Positions 18,357 through 26,485 of a stretch of 64,000 bases of DNA are shown piece by piece. Where the stretch lies: the NCBI RefSeq assembly GCF_900177515.1, contig NZ_FXAK01000004.1, positions 248,001 through 312,000 of the forward strand, in the 5' to 3' direction. A program made the translations under genes and the position numbers. Every line of letters begins with the position of its first letter. Within the stretch, counting starts at the first letter, position 1. This DNA is from Azospirillum oryzae (GTDB lineage Bacteria > Pseudomonadota > Alphaproteobacteria > Azospirillales > Azospirillaceae). The notes under the pieces were generated by a model, which saw only the letters and a program-made list of their open reading frames with translations, was not told the origin of the DNA and did not search any database.

Positions 18357-19220
18357 TCAAAGGGAACTGCCGATCCTCAGCAACTCGTCATTGTCCCACG
18401 GGGCATAGGCCGTCATGTAGGCCAAAGAGGGATCGTTGATCAGTTCCTCGGGAAGGCCAAGGGCTTCGACAAGATCCGATCTGACGCAGATCGCGTTGCC
18501 GGTGTGGCAAACCACCGTATACCCTTTTTCCTTCGCAAGATCGGCAACGGCCATGAAGCTTGAGCCGGATGCTTCTCCGCCATGGACATATCGTTCCGGG
18601 GGCGGCAGGTAGCTGTTCACCTCGATGATGACGATTTTCGGCGAGTATTCCTTGATGGATGCCCAAACCTGATAATCGCTGCTGTCGATGTCGATGCTCA
18701 GGATATCGAAGTCCTTCGGCATGGAGGTCGCGCCGAGGATGTCGTCGACCCGCTTTCCCGGAACATCCGGAGAGACGAAAGCGAGAACAGGCAGAACCTT
18801 TTGGTCGGGCAGCTTCGAACAGGTGGTGACGAGATCCTTGTATTTCTCGGCATCCCCCTCGATATAGACGCCGCTCCAGCCGGCCTCCGCCAGAGAGTAT
18901 GTGTTGCTGAGATGAATGCCATCCCAGGCGCCGAACTCGCAGAAACTGCCTGAGGATATCCGCAGCCTCAGAAGAATTTCGGCGATGATACCGTCCTCTC
19001 CATTCTGGCTGTATTTATTTCTTGCATAGGAATTGAGTGGAGATTTTGCTTTACGCAAAGCCTGCTTATCATTGGCGATATTGAGTATTCTTTTCGCCTC
19101 ATCATACCACGGATACGCGTATATGATATTTTCGCACATCTCCGCAGCAATGTCATACCGCCCGACAGCGATGGCGCCATTGGCGATCTTCACCGCATCG
19201 TCCACTGTGATCTGGCCCAT
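18357..19220 (-). CDS. FkbM-like methyltransferase-fold protein with short N-terminal helical region
   Basis: 287 aa. AGGA lies just upstream of the ATG. After about 60 helical residues resembling one TPR hairpin comes NKYSQNGEDGIIAEIL, then GSFCEFGAWDGIHLSNT (motif I-like), GVYIEGD, FDILSIDIDSSDYQVW and IVIIEVNSYLPPP. This is the pattern of FkbM-related methyltransferases in glycan clusters. The base composition is clearly less GC-rich than the flanking genes and uses more A/T-ending codons, a sign of recent transfer. Acceptor unknown. Confidence 0.7.
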   Translation of the reverse strand: MGQITVDDAVKIANGAIAVGRYDIAAEMCENIIYAYPWYDEAKRILNIANDKQALRKAKSPLNSYARNKYSQNGEDGIIAEILLRLRISSGSFCEFGAWDGIHLSNTYSLAEAGWSGVYIEGDAEKYKDLVTTCSKLPDQKVLPVLAFVSPDVPGKRVDDILGATSMPKDFDILSIDIDSSDYQVWASIKEYSPKIVIIEVNSYLPPPERYVHGGEASGSSFMAVADLAKEKGYTVVCHTGNAICVRSDLVEALGLPEELINDPSLAYMTAYAPWDNDELLRIGSSL

Positions 19221-19324
19221 TCTTCCTGATCCTCTCCATGATCACGACCCACGACATCCCGTGTCCGGTGTAGCGGGAAAGGATCGTGATCGCATCCCTC
19301 CTGAACGCCCCCCAGAACGGCCGA

Positions 19325-20326
19325 TCAATCCGGCGAGCGACCGGCAGCCTCGTCCACACAGGCCCGCCGCTCCCGCAGGACCGTCAGGTCGATGACCGCG
19401 CCCAGCAGGGCCACCATCACCTGGAAGGCGAGGATGCCGAAGCCCAGCGCCAGCGACTGGGCATGCGGCACGCCGACCAGATCGAGCAGGCCGACCAGCG
19501 ACGCCTCGCGCAGGCCGATGCCGGCGACGGTGACCGGCATCAGCACGATCACCGACATCAGCCCGATCACCGCGCTCCACACCGAAAAGGGCTGGTCGAT
19601 GCCGACCGCCAGCCCCAGCGCCTGGCTGCCGGTGACCGCCGCCACCTGCACCGCGATCCCGCCGGCGACCGACAGCAAGGCCCGCCCCGGCCGGCGCGTC
19701 TGGTCGCGCCAGGCCTCCAGGAAGCGGCGCAGCGGACCGAGCAGCAGGGCCTCACGCTTCGGTCCGGCACGCCAGCCGAGCAGGGCCAGCAGCAGGGCGC
19801 GGGCCGGCGCCCAGGCCAGCAGAACGGTCGCCGCGACCAGACCGGCCAGCACCAGCCCCACCCCGACCAGCAGCCCGTCGCCGAAGCGCGCCGATTGCAT
19901 CGACAGCCCGCCGCCGGTCAGCAGCAGCAGCCCGGCGATCCCCGTCACCTTGTCGAAGGCCACGGCCGAGACGATGCGGCCGCCGCCGATTTCTCCCTGG
20001 CCCTGCCCGTGCCCCTGCCCCCGCCCTTCGTCGCGGCTGAGCCGGTAGGCCTTCACCGCCTCCCCCGCCAGCTGGCCCGGCAGCACCAGCGCATAGAGCT
20101 GCGCCACCAGCGTGTAGGCGAGCAGCCGCCCCGCCCGCAGCTCCGGCAGCAGCACCCGCAGCTTCAGCGCGTTCAGCACATGCATCAGGAAGAACAGCAG
20201 GCCGGCGAGCGCCATCAGCCCCGGCGACGCCACCGCCAGCACCCGCCCGACCTCCGCCACATCGACCCGCCACAGCAGCAGGGCGACCAGCAGCGCGCTG
20301 ACCAGGGCTTTCAGGCCGGGACGCAT
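19325..20326 (-). CDS. Flippase-like integral membrane protein (LPG synthase TM / UPF0104 family)
   Basis: 333 aa with about eight membrane helices. The segment LAGLLFFLMHVLNALKLRVLLPEL followed by LVAQLYALVLPGQLAGEAVKAYRLSR matches the conserved core of the lysylphosphatidylglycerol-synthase transmembrane / AglD-like family. Such proteins occur in glycan and lipid clusters and are often described as flippase-like; the activity here is not proven. It is probably transcribed with the methyltransferase genes to its right. The last residues before the stop are charged and cytoplasmic. Confidence 0.8.
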   Translation of the reverse strand: MRPGLKALVSALLVALLLWRVDVAEVGRVLAVASPGLMALAGLLFFLMHVLNALKLRVLLPELRAGRLLAYTLVAQLYALVLPGQLAGEAVKAYRLSRDEGRGQGHGQGQGEIGGGRIVSAVAFDKVTGIAGLLLLTGGGLSMQSARFGDGLLVGVGLVLAGLVAATVLLAWAPARALLLALLGWRAGPKREALLLGPLRRFLEAWRDQTRRPGRALLSVAGGIAVQVAAVTGSQALGLAVGIDQPFSVWSAVIGLMSVIVLMPVTVAGIGLREASLVGLLDLVGVPHAQSLALGFGILAFQVMVALLGAVIDLTVLRERRACVDEAAGRSPD

Positions 20327-20402
20327 TTAAAGACGCCTTTTCATGAAGTCATGAAGTGATGTGGTGTTTCCCCCTCTTCCAGAAGAGGGAGAGGGAGGCT
20401 TT

Positions 20403-21176
20403 TCACGACCCCGGCCGGCGGGCCAGCACGTAGATGTAGTCGCCGTGCGACCAGGAATTCAGGCGGAAGATGTGGTACAGCGCCTCGGCAAGGAAGCGCC
20501 GGCCGGGGCCGTAGTCACCCTCGGTGCCCTGGCCGCTGGCGGCGCCCAGCACGTTGCGGTAGAGCGGCGAGAAGAAGGGGAAGCCCCACTCCACCACCCG
20601 CTCGATCTCCAGCCCGACCGACTGGATCTTGGCCTGCAACTCGCCGCGGGCATAGTTGCGGTGGTGGCCGACCGTGCGCTCGAAATCGCGCATCCGGCCC
20701 TGCAGGGTGGAGACCAGCAGGTAGCGGCCGGTCATGGCGGCGAGGTTGCGCAGCGCCGCGACGTCATCCTCGATATGCTCGACGACATCGGTGCAGACCA
20801 CCAGGTCGAAGCGGCGGTCGAGATGGCCGGCGGCGACGTCGAGCAGGCCGAACTCGGCGTTCGGCGCGCGGCGGCGGGCGACGTCGATCGCCTTGGCGGC
20901 GAAATCAAGACCGGTGTAGCTGGCCTGCGGCTTCAGCGGCATCAGCGTGGCGAGCAGCGAACCCTGGCCGCAGCCGACGTCAGCCAAGCTGTCGTAGTTC
21001 AGCGGGCGCACCATCTCGGTGACGATGCGGCGCAGATGCCGGCCGGTCGGGCCGTATTTGCGCATGTCGTTCCAGCGCCGCTCCCAGCTGTCGTCGTAAT
21101 CGACGCCGCCGGGATGGTCTGCCGCCGCCGCGGGAAGGGGGGTGTGGGTGGCGGACTTGAATGCGTCGTCGCTCAT
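20403..21176 (-). CDS. Class I SAM-dependent methyltransferase
   Basis: 257 aa. Motif I is LADVGCGQGSLLATL, with YTGLDFA next and FDLVVCTDVVEHIEDD as the post-motif, typical of Methyltransf_11/12 enzymes. VSTLQGRMRDFERTVGHHRNY resembles sugar or lipid-glycan methyltransferases. The start ATG overlaps the stop of the upstream methyltransferase (ATGA), so the two are translationally coupled. Upstream of the next gene, around 20339-20362, there is an A/T-rich TTTTCATGAAGTCATGAAG stretch. Confidence 0.8.
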   Translation of the reverse strand: MSDDAFKSATHTPLPAAAADHPGGVDYDDSWERRWNDMRKYGPTGRHLRRIVTEMVRPLNYDSLADVGCGQGSLLATLMPLKPQASYTGLDFAAKAIDVARRRAPNAEFGLLDVAAGHLDRRFDLVVCTDVVEHIEDDVAALRNLAAMTGRYLLVSTLQGRMRDFERTVGHHRNYARGELQAKIQSVGLEIERVVEWGFPFFSPLYRNVLGAASGQGTEGDYGPGRRFLAEALYHIFRLNSWSHGDYIYVLARRPGS

Positions 21177-22042
21177 GCGGGCCTCCGGCGCAGGATGAAT
21201 TCGTTGCAGCCCGTCGGCACGCGCGGCGGACGGACCTCCAGCATGTCGAAGCCGAGCGCGTCCATCCGCGCCCGCACCTCGTCGGCACTGGCATATTCGT
21301 AGGGGTAGCCGCCGAGCCAGTCGGTCACGTCCACCCAGAACTCCATGCCGCGCTCCTTGCGCAGCGGGTTGGAGCCGGTGATCGCCCAGGTCGCCAGGAA
21401 CATCAGCGAGCCCAGCGTCCAGTCCCAGAATTTCCGAAGGAAGCCCGGCGACAGATTGTAGACGATCTTGATCAGGGTCCAGATCGGCGAGGTCCAGTGG
21501 CGGTTGTAGAGCGCCAGCACGAAGGTGCCACCCGGTGCCACCAGCGGGGCCACCGTCTCAATCGCCGGCCACATCGATCCGGTGTGATGCAGCGAGCCCC
21601 AGGCATAGACCACGTCGAAGCGGCCGAGCGAGCCGACGAAGCCGCTGTCCAGTGCCGAGCCGCGGCGGAACTCGATGCGCTCGGCCAGTTCGGGCGCGAA
21701 GCGGCCCAGGTTGCGGCGGGCGACCTCGACCCCGGTGGGGTTGACGTCGAAGCCCAGCGCGCGGGCGACGCCCAGCTTGCCGGCGGCGATGGTGAACAGG
21801 CCGGAGCCGGAGCCGACGTCGCAGAAGCTGGCGCCCTTCAGCCGGTCGGTCCCGACCAGCCCCTTCAGGCTGTCGATGGCCGCCACCAGCCGCGGCTCGT
21901 CCAGCACGGTGCGCGAGTAATGGTCCCAGTTCTCGCCGAAATTGAAGGCCAGGGCGGGTGTCCCGGCCGGGGTTCCGCCCCCGCCTTCCGCCGTCTTCAC
22001 CGGTTCCGCCACGCTGTCCGATCCCTTGCTGTCCAAGCCCAC
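21173..22042 (-). CDS. Class I SAM-dependent methyltransferase
   Basis: 289 aa from a GTG at 22042; no strong ribosome site is visible, and the first 25 residues are low in conserved signal. Motif I is SFCDVGSGSGLFTIAAG, followed by ALGFDVNPTGVEVARRN and FDVVYAWGSLHHTGSMW. The later region, with SPIWTLIKIVYNLSP and DWLGGYPYEYASADEV, matches a methyltransferase family common in bacterial LPS and glycan clusters. It is coupled by a 4-bp overlap to the next methyltransferase, suggesting both act on the same product. Confidence 0.8.
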   Translation of the reverse strand: MGLDSKGSDSVAEPVKTAEGGGGTPAGTPALAFNFGENWDHYSRTVLDEPRLVAAIDSLKGLVGTDRLKGASFCDVGSGSGLFTIAAGKLGVARALGFDVNPTGVEVARRNLGRFAPELAERIEFRRGSALDSGFVGSLGRFDVVYAWGSLHHTGSMWPAIETVAPLVAPGGTFVLALYNRHWTSPIWTLIKIVYNLSPGFLRKFWDWTLGSLMFLATWAITGSNPLRKERGMEFWVDVTDWLGGYPYEYASADEVRARMDALGFDMLEVRPPRVPTGCNEFILRRRPA

Positions 22043-22153
22043 TCTGCCGCGCCGCCATACGCTCCCGAAAGCCGCCGGATGTCAACAGGACGTCAAGCGG
22101 GAGGCGTGGCGGCATGTATCCTTGGACGGGCGGAGAGCGGTGGGCAAGATGAA

Positions 22154-22286
22154 CACGGATGTCACGGATTTAGACACGGATGTCACGGATATGGCGTTGC
22201 GAGGCGGCGTCTTCATGAAGGAGCGGGGGCGCCGCCAAGATCAAAAAAAATCCGTGAAATCCGTGTGTTCATCCGTGACATCCGTG
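22154..22286. repeat. ATCCGTG/CACGGAT symmetrical palindrome (eight heptamers)
   Basis: Four copies of CACGGAT begin at 22154, 22163, 22175 and 22184. Four copies of ATCCGTG begin at 22250, 22259, 22271 and 22280. The spacing is 9-12-9 on both sides, so the two 37-bp arms are inverted copies with 33 of 37 positions matching and a 59-bp centre. It lies between two minus-strand genes and would form a long hairpin in the transcript. Function unknown: candidate mobile palindromic repeat, terminator or protein-binding site. Confidence 0.85.
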
Positions 22287-22331
22287 GAGATCTTGTCAGA
22301 CACCCCTGAACGTCGCAGGAATCCAAACGCC

Positions 22332-23528
22332 TCACTCCGCCTGCGCCGACCGGACCCGTCCCGCCGCGGTGCGACCGGCGAGCGCCAGATCGCGGTAGGC
22401 GGTGGCGACGGCGCGCCAGGAGAAATGATCGACCACCCGTTGCCGGCCGCCCTCGCCCAGGCGGCGGCGCAGGGCCGGATCTTCGGCCAGACGGGCGATG
22501 GCGGCGGCAAGCGCCGGCGTGTCGTCGGCGTCAAGCATCAGGCCGGTCTCCTCCTCCACCACCAGATCGCGGTTGCCGGCGATGCGGGTCGCCACCACGG
22601 GCAGGCCGGCGGCCATCGCCTCCAGAACCACGTTGGGCATGCCCTCGTCGCGCGACGGGAAGACGAAGGCGTCGGCGGCGCGGTAGGCGGCCGGCAGCTC
22701 GTCACGCCCCAGCCAGCCGCAAAACGCGATGCGCTCCGACAGCCCGAGCCGGGCGGCCTGCGCCTCCAGCTCCGGCCGGGCAGGGCCATCGCCGACGATG
22801 GTGAGGCCGATGCGCTCGCGCAGAGCCGGCGACAGGCTGGCGAGCGCCTCGAACAGCACGTCCAACCCCTTCTGCCGCACCACCCGGCCGACGAACAGCA
22901 AGGACAGGCGGTCGCCGTCACCCGCCGCATCGGCGGGCGAGAAACGGGCGGCATCGACGCCGTTGGGGATGATGGCGATGGGCTGGTCGGGAGCGAAGCG
23001 GCGGGCGAGGTCGGCCAGCCCCTTGCTGTTGGCGACGACGGCGGAGGAGCGGCGCCACAGCCAGCCGATCACCGGGCCGGCCAGCCGGTGATAGAGCGAG
23101 ATGCCGTCATACTGGAAGCCCGGCACGTCGCCGCCGCGCAGGCTGACGACATAGGGCACGCCGGACAGCGCCTTCACCATCCAGGCCGCCGGGCCGCAGG
23201 GCAGGCCGAAATAGGCGATGGTGGCGTCCGGGCGCCAGCGGGCGGCGATCCAGGGCGCCATCACCAGCGAACTGGCGAGGAAGGCCAGCATCTCCACCAC
23301 CGAACTGCGGTCGCGGCGGCGGCGCAGGGTGGGGATGCGGCGGATCTCCACCCCGTCGGCCCGCCGTTCCATCCGCGACAGATCGCCGAAGGCGGAGGTC
23401 AGCACCAGCACCTGTTCGCCCAAGGCGGCCAGCTCGCGCGCGGTGTTGTCGGTGGCGTTGGCCGCCCCGCCGCCCAGCGGCGGAAATTCGTAATTGATCA
23501 GCAGAAGCCGTGCCATGCCGCGCGCCAT
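22332..23528 (-). CDS. GT4 glycosyltransferase
   Basis: About 398 aa from ATG 23528, with GGGGA close upstream (ATG 23516 is an alternative). The upstream open frame to 23726 lacks family signal. N-terminal domain: LLLINYEFPPLGGGAANAT. C-terminal donor domain: LLFVGRVVRQKGLDVLFEAL, IVGDGPARPELEAQA and FPSRDEGMPNVVLEAMAAGLPVVAT, the GT4 EGxxxxxxEA signature. It would act at the cytoplasmic face on a lipid-linked glycan. It is divergent from the TPR-GT gene starting at 23747, and the ATCCGTG palindrome lies just after its stop. Confidence 0.85.
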   Translation of the reverse strand: MARGMARLLLINYEFPPLGGGAANATDNTARELAALGEQVLVLTSAFGDLSRMERRADGVEIRRIPTLRRRRDRSSVVEMLAFLASSLVMAPWIAARWRPDATIAYFGLPCGPAAWMVKALSGVPYVVSLRGGDVPGFQYDGISLYHRLAGPVIGWLWRRSSAVVANSKGLADLARRFAPDQPIAIIPNGVDAARFSPADAAGDGDRLSLLFVGRVVRQKGLDVLFEALASLSPALRERIGLTIVGDGPARPELEAQAARLGLSERIAFCGWLGRDELPAAYRAADAFVFPSRDEGMPNVVLEAMAAGLPVVATRIAGNRDLVVEEETGLMLDADDTPALAAAIARLAEDPALRRRLGEGGRQRVVDHFSWRAVATAYRDLALAGRTAAGRVRSAQAE

Positions 23529-23746
23529 ATTCCCCGTTCGACGAGCGCCATTGATGGGCGGTGAGCGGCGGCGATGCAAGCGGTCAGCCAACTCCACTTG
23601 CCGGCCCCACCTGTCATCACGCTGGCCGCCCCACCTCCATCCGGCCGGTGCCGGTCCTTTGCAGCATCGGCCATCTCTGCTACTGATCGCGCCGGTTTCC
23701 GATGCTGTCCGAAACCAGTTCCTCAACCGGGGCGATGCGGTCCTTC

Positions 23747-25306
23747 ATGAACATCCAGCAAGCCTTCGCCACGGCTCTCGGGTTCCAGCAGAGCGGCCAG
23801 GCCGGGGAGGCCGACCGGCTGTATGGCGAGATCGTCGCCGCCGATCCGCAGTTCGCCCCCGCCGTCAACAATCTGGGGCTGCTGCGTGCGGATGCCGGCC
23901 GCGATTGGGAAGCGGTGGCGCTGTTCCGCCGCGCCCTGAGCCTGACGCCGCACTCGCTGAACGGCTGGATCAACCTGGGGGCGCTGCTGGTCCGTCTCGG
24001 CCGGCCGGAGGAGGGGGTCAGGGCCTACCGCGCCGCGATCCGGCTGAAATCCGATCAGCCGGCCCTGCTCAACGAGCTGGGCGTCCAGTTGGAACGGCTG
24101 AAGCGGCCGGAGGAAGCCTGCGACGCCTTCGGCCGCGCCGTCGTCCTGGCGCCCGACGATGCGGAGATCGCCAACAACCACGGCGCCATGCTGCGCATGG
24201 ACCACCGGGTGGACGAGGCGGCGGCACGCTTCCGCCGCGCCATCGTGCTGGATCCTCGCTATGCCGGGGCCTACAGCAACCTGGGCTCCGCGGTAAAGGA
24301 CAAGGGCATCTTCTGGGAGGCGCTGCTGGCTTTCCGGCGGGCGACCCGGCTGGACCCGGATTTCGCCGGCGCCCATTGGAACGAATCCCTGGTCCGGCTG
24401 CTGCTGGGCGACTTCGTCAAGGGCTGGCGGGGCTATGAATGGCGCTGGAAGCATGGCCGGCTGCCCTCGCCGCAGCGCAGCTTCGAGAGGCCGCGCTGGG
24501 ACGGCTCGCCGCTGAAGGGCCGGCGGCTGCTGGTCTATTGGGAGCAGGGCTTCGGCGACGTGCTGCAGTTCGTGCGCTACCTGCCGCTGCTGGCTCAAGC
24601 GGCCGGCGGGCAGCCGGTCTATCTGGAATGTCAGCGGGCATTGCTGCCGGTGCTGCGCAGCCTGCCCGGCACCATCGCGGTGGAGACCGGCGGGCCGCTG
24701 CCCGACTTCGACGTCCAGATCCCGGTGCTGAGCCTGCCGGCGCTGTTCGGCACCCGACTGGAAACCGTGCCGTCCCGCGTTCCTTACCTGTCGGCGGAGC
24801 CCGATCTGGCGGCGCGCTGGGGCGAGCGGCTGGCAGGCTTGAGCGGTCTGAAGGTCGGCATCGTCTGGGCCGGATCGCCGACCCACGGCAACGACCGCAA
24901 CCGCTCCATTGGCCTCGCCCCCTTCGCGCGGCTGGCCTCAATTCCCGGCGTCAGCCTCGTCTCCATCCAGAAGGGGCCGACCGAGGGGCAGGCCGCCGAC
25001 CCGCCCGGCGGCTTCCCCCTGCTGAACCTGTCGCCCGACATCAAGGACTTCGCCGACACCGCCGCCATCATCGCCGGCCTCGACCTCGTCGTCTGCGTCG
25101 ACACCTCCGTCGCCCATCTCGCCGGCGCCCTCGGCGTCCCGGTCTGGGTGATGGTCCCCTTCGCCCCCGACTGGCGCTGGATGCTCGACCGCGACGACAG
25201 CCCCTGGTATCCGACCATGCGCCTGTTCCGGCAGGACCGGCCCGGCTCCTGGGACGACGCCATGGACCGCCTGGAGCGCGCCTTGCGTGAGCGCGCTGCC
25301 GGATAA
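23747..25306 (+). CDS. TPR - GT9-like glycosyltransferase
   Basis: 519 aa from ATG 23747, chosen because NIQQAFATALGFQQSGQ aligns with the start of the TPR-GT at 1867; ATGs at 23702 and 23735 are alternatives. Residues about 5-250 are TPR repeats. Residues about 260-510 are the GT9-like domain ending with DTSVAHLAGALGVPVWV and WYPTMRLFRQDRPGSWDDA. The DNA at 24848-25261 is about 98% identical to 3181-3594, while the TPR half is diverged, so the domain has been homogenised. Unlike the gene at 1867 it has no DUF6165 tail. Its stop almost meets that of the convergent FkbM gene. Confidence 0.85.
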   Translation: MNIQQAFATALGFQQSGQAGEADRLYGEIVAADPQFAPAVNNLGLLRADAGRDWEAVALFRRALSLTPHSLNGWINLGALLVRLGRPEEGVRAYRAAIRLKSDQPALLNELGVQLERLKRPEEACDAFGRAVVLAPDDAEIANNHGAMLRMDHRVDEAAARFRRAIVLDPRYAGAYSNLGSAVKDKGIFWEALLAFRRATRLDPDFAGAHWNESLVRLLLGDFVKGWRGYEWRWKHGRLPSPQRSFERPRWDGSPLKGRRLLVYWEQGFGDVLQFVRYLPLLAQAAGGQPVYLECQRALLPVLRSLPGTIAVETGGPLPDFDVQIPVLSLPALFGTRLETVPSRVPYLSAEPDLAARWGERLAGLSGLKVGIVWAGSPTHGNDRNRSIGLAPFARLASIPGVSLVSIQKGPTEGQAADPPGGFPLLNLSPDIKDFADTAAIIAGLDLVVCVDTSVAHLAGALGVPVWVMVPFAPDWRWMLDRDDSPWYPTMRLFRQDRPGSWDDAMDRLERALRERAAG

Positions 25307-25309
25307 GGA

Positions 25310-26116
25310 TCAGAGCGCGGCGTAGGGGCCGTCGCGGTGGACCAACACCAGATCGACCTGCCACATCCGCTCGTCACCGGGGCGATAGAGGGGATCGACG
25401 ATGTCCCAGACCTGGAAACCGTAGGGCGCCATGGCGTCGATGATGCGGGCCAGCCGCGCGTCCTCGCCGGCCAACGTCGCCTCGATCACGAAGACGCTGG
25501 CCGGCTCCATCAGGGTGGCGGCGCCGGCCAGCACCTCCAGCTCCAGCCCGTCGACATCGATCTTGACCAGCAGGGGGTGGGCATAGCCACGCTCGGCGCA
25601 CAGCCCGTCCAGCGAGACGGCCAGCACCTCGCGCAGGCTGCGCAACGCATGGTCCGGCTCCACCCGATGGTCCGCCGCGACGACGGAGGAATAGAGCCGG
25701 TCGTCGGACACCGCCAGCCGGCTGGTGCCGCCCTGCCGCGCAACGGCGGCGATGCGGTATTCGGCGCTGCGCAGCTCCGCGCACAGCCGTTGCAGCGCCG
25801 GTTCGTTCTCCACCACCGGCTCGATCAGCACATGGTGGGCGTCGGGGAAGACCTCGTAGAGCGGCGGCGTGCCGGTCTGGGCCCCGACATCGATCACCGT
25901 GGCGGGTCGGAAGCCCCGGCCGCGCAGCAGGGCCAGCGTCTTGTGCTTGCTTTGGCGGACCATCGTCCGCTGGGACCGGATCAGCCCCAGCAGCGTCGCC
26001 GCCATCGGGTGGCCCGGGCTGACGCGCAGGATGGCTTGGTAGAACTCCTCCGCCCGCTCCAGATCGCCGGACAGATGGACGTCGAAGGCGATCTTAAGGC
26101 CGTCGGCGATGCTCAC
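25310..26116 (-). CDS. FkbM family methyltransferase with N-terminal TPR-like segment
   Basis: 268 aa from a GTG at 26116 with GGAG nine bases upstream. Residues 1-45 form one TPR-like hairpin (AEEFYQAILRVSPGHPMAA). The FkbM domain follows: TVIDVGAQTGTPPLYEVFP, HVLIEPV, then LLVKIDVDGLELEVLAGA, the standard acidic post-motif. Acceptor unknown. It converges on the TPR-GT gene with three bases between stop codons. Confidence 0.8.
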   Translation of the reverse strand: MSIADGLKIAFDVHLSGDLERAEEFYQAILRVSPGHPMAATLLGLIRSQRTMVRQSKHKTLALLRGRGFRPATVIDVGAQTGTPPLYEVFPDAHHVLIEPVVENEPALQRLCAELRSAEYRIAAVARQGGTSRLAVSDDRLYSSVVAADHRVEPDHALRSLREVLAVSLDGLCAERGYAHPLLVKIDVDGLELEVLAGAATLMEPASVFVIEATLAGEDARLARIIDAMAPYGFQVWDIVDPLYRPGDERMWQVDLVLVHRDGPYAAL

Positions 26117-26485
26117 GGCTCACACTCCGGTCACGGTCCCACCGTCGCTTCGGCGGTGCGAATATAAAAGTGCCACGCCGGAGCGACCGGCGTGGCACAG
26201 TTTCGGCTGGAACCCTTTCCCGGGTCCATACAGACATTTGATGATATTCAGCGAGCTGTTCAAGCGCGTTCTCCTCGAACGGCCATGTTTTGGCTTGGCA
26301 TCGCCTTAATATTTTCGCAGGACGGTTGCGGACCCGTATTCAGAGCATCGGCCATCCTCCCGGGATGGCGCATTCGGGCTCCGCAGACCGCGACTCGGGG
26401 AGGAGACGGCAGGGATGCGCCGGCAGCTTGTCAGGGACGGGGCGTCATGGGATGAAACCCGCCCCAGCCTGCGAGGCCGATCCCG
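26117..26485. other. Divergent intergenic region with 11-bp perfect hairpin
   Basis: TGCCACGCCGG (26171-26181) pairs perfectly with CCGGCGTGGCA (26187-26197) around a five-base loop. On the minus strand the stem is followed by CTTTTATATT, so it could stop leftward transcription before the FkbM gene or act as an attenuator. The rest of the gap holds a short rightward frame (26192-26455) with no family signal and no ribosome site. Confidence 0.5.

Noticed and set aside
20339-20362. TTTTCATGAAGTCATGAAG stretch as another parA-type motif
   Set aside because: It shares only TCATGA with the motif near parA and lies between two minus-strand genes in a likely operon.
26192-26455. 87-residue frame before the GT-A-like TPR gene
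   Set aside because: No ribosome site or motif; the start lies in a hairpin.
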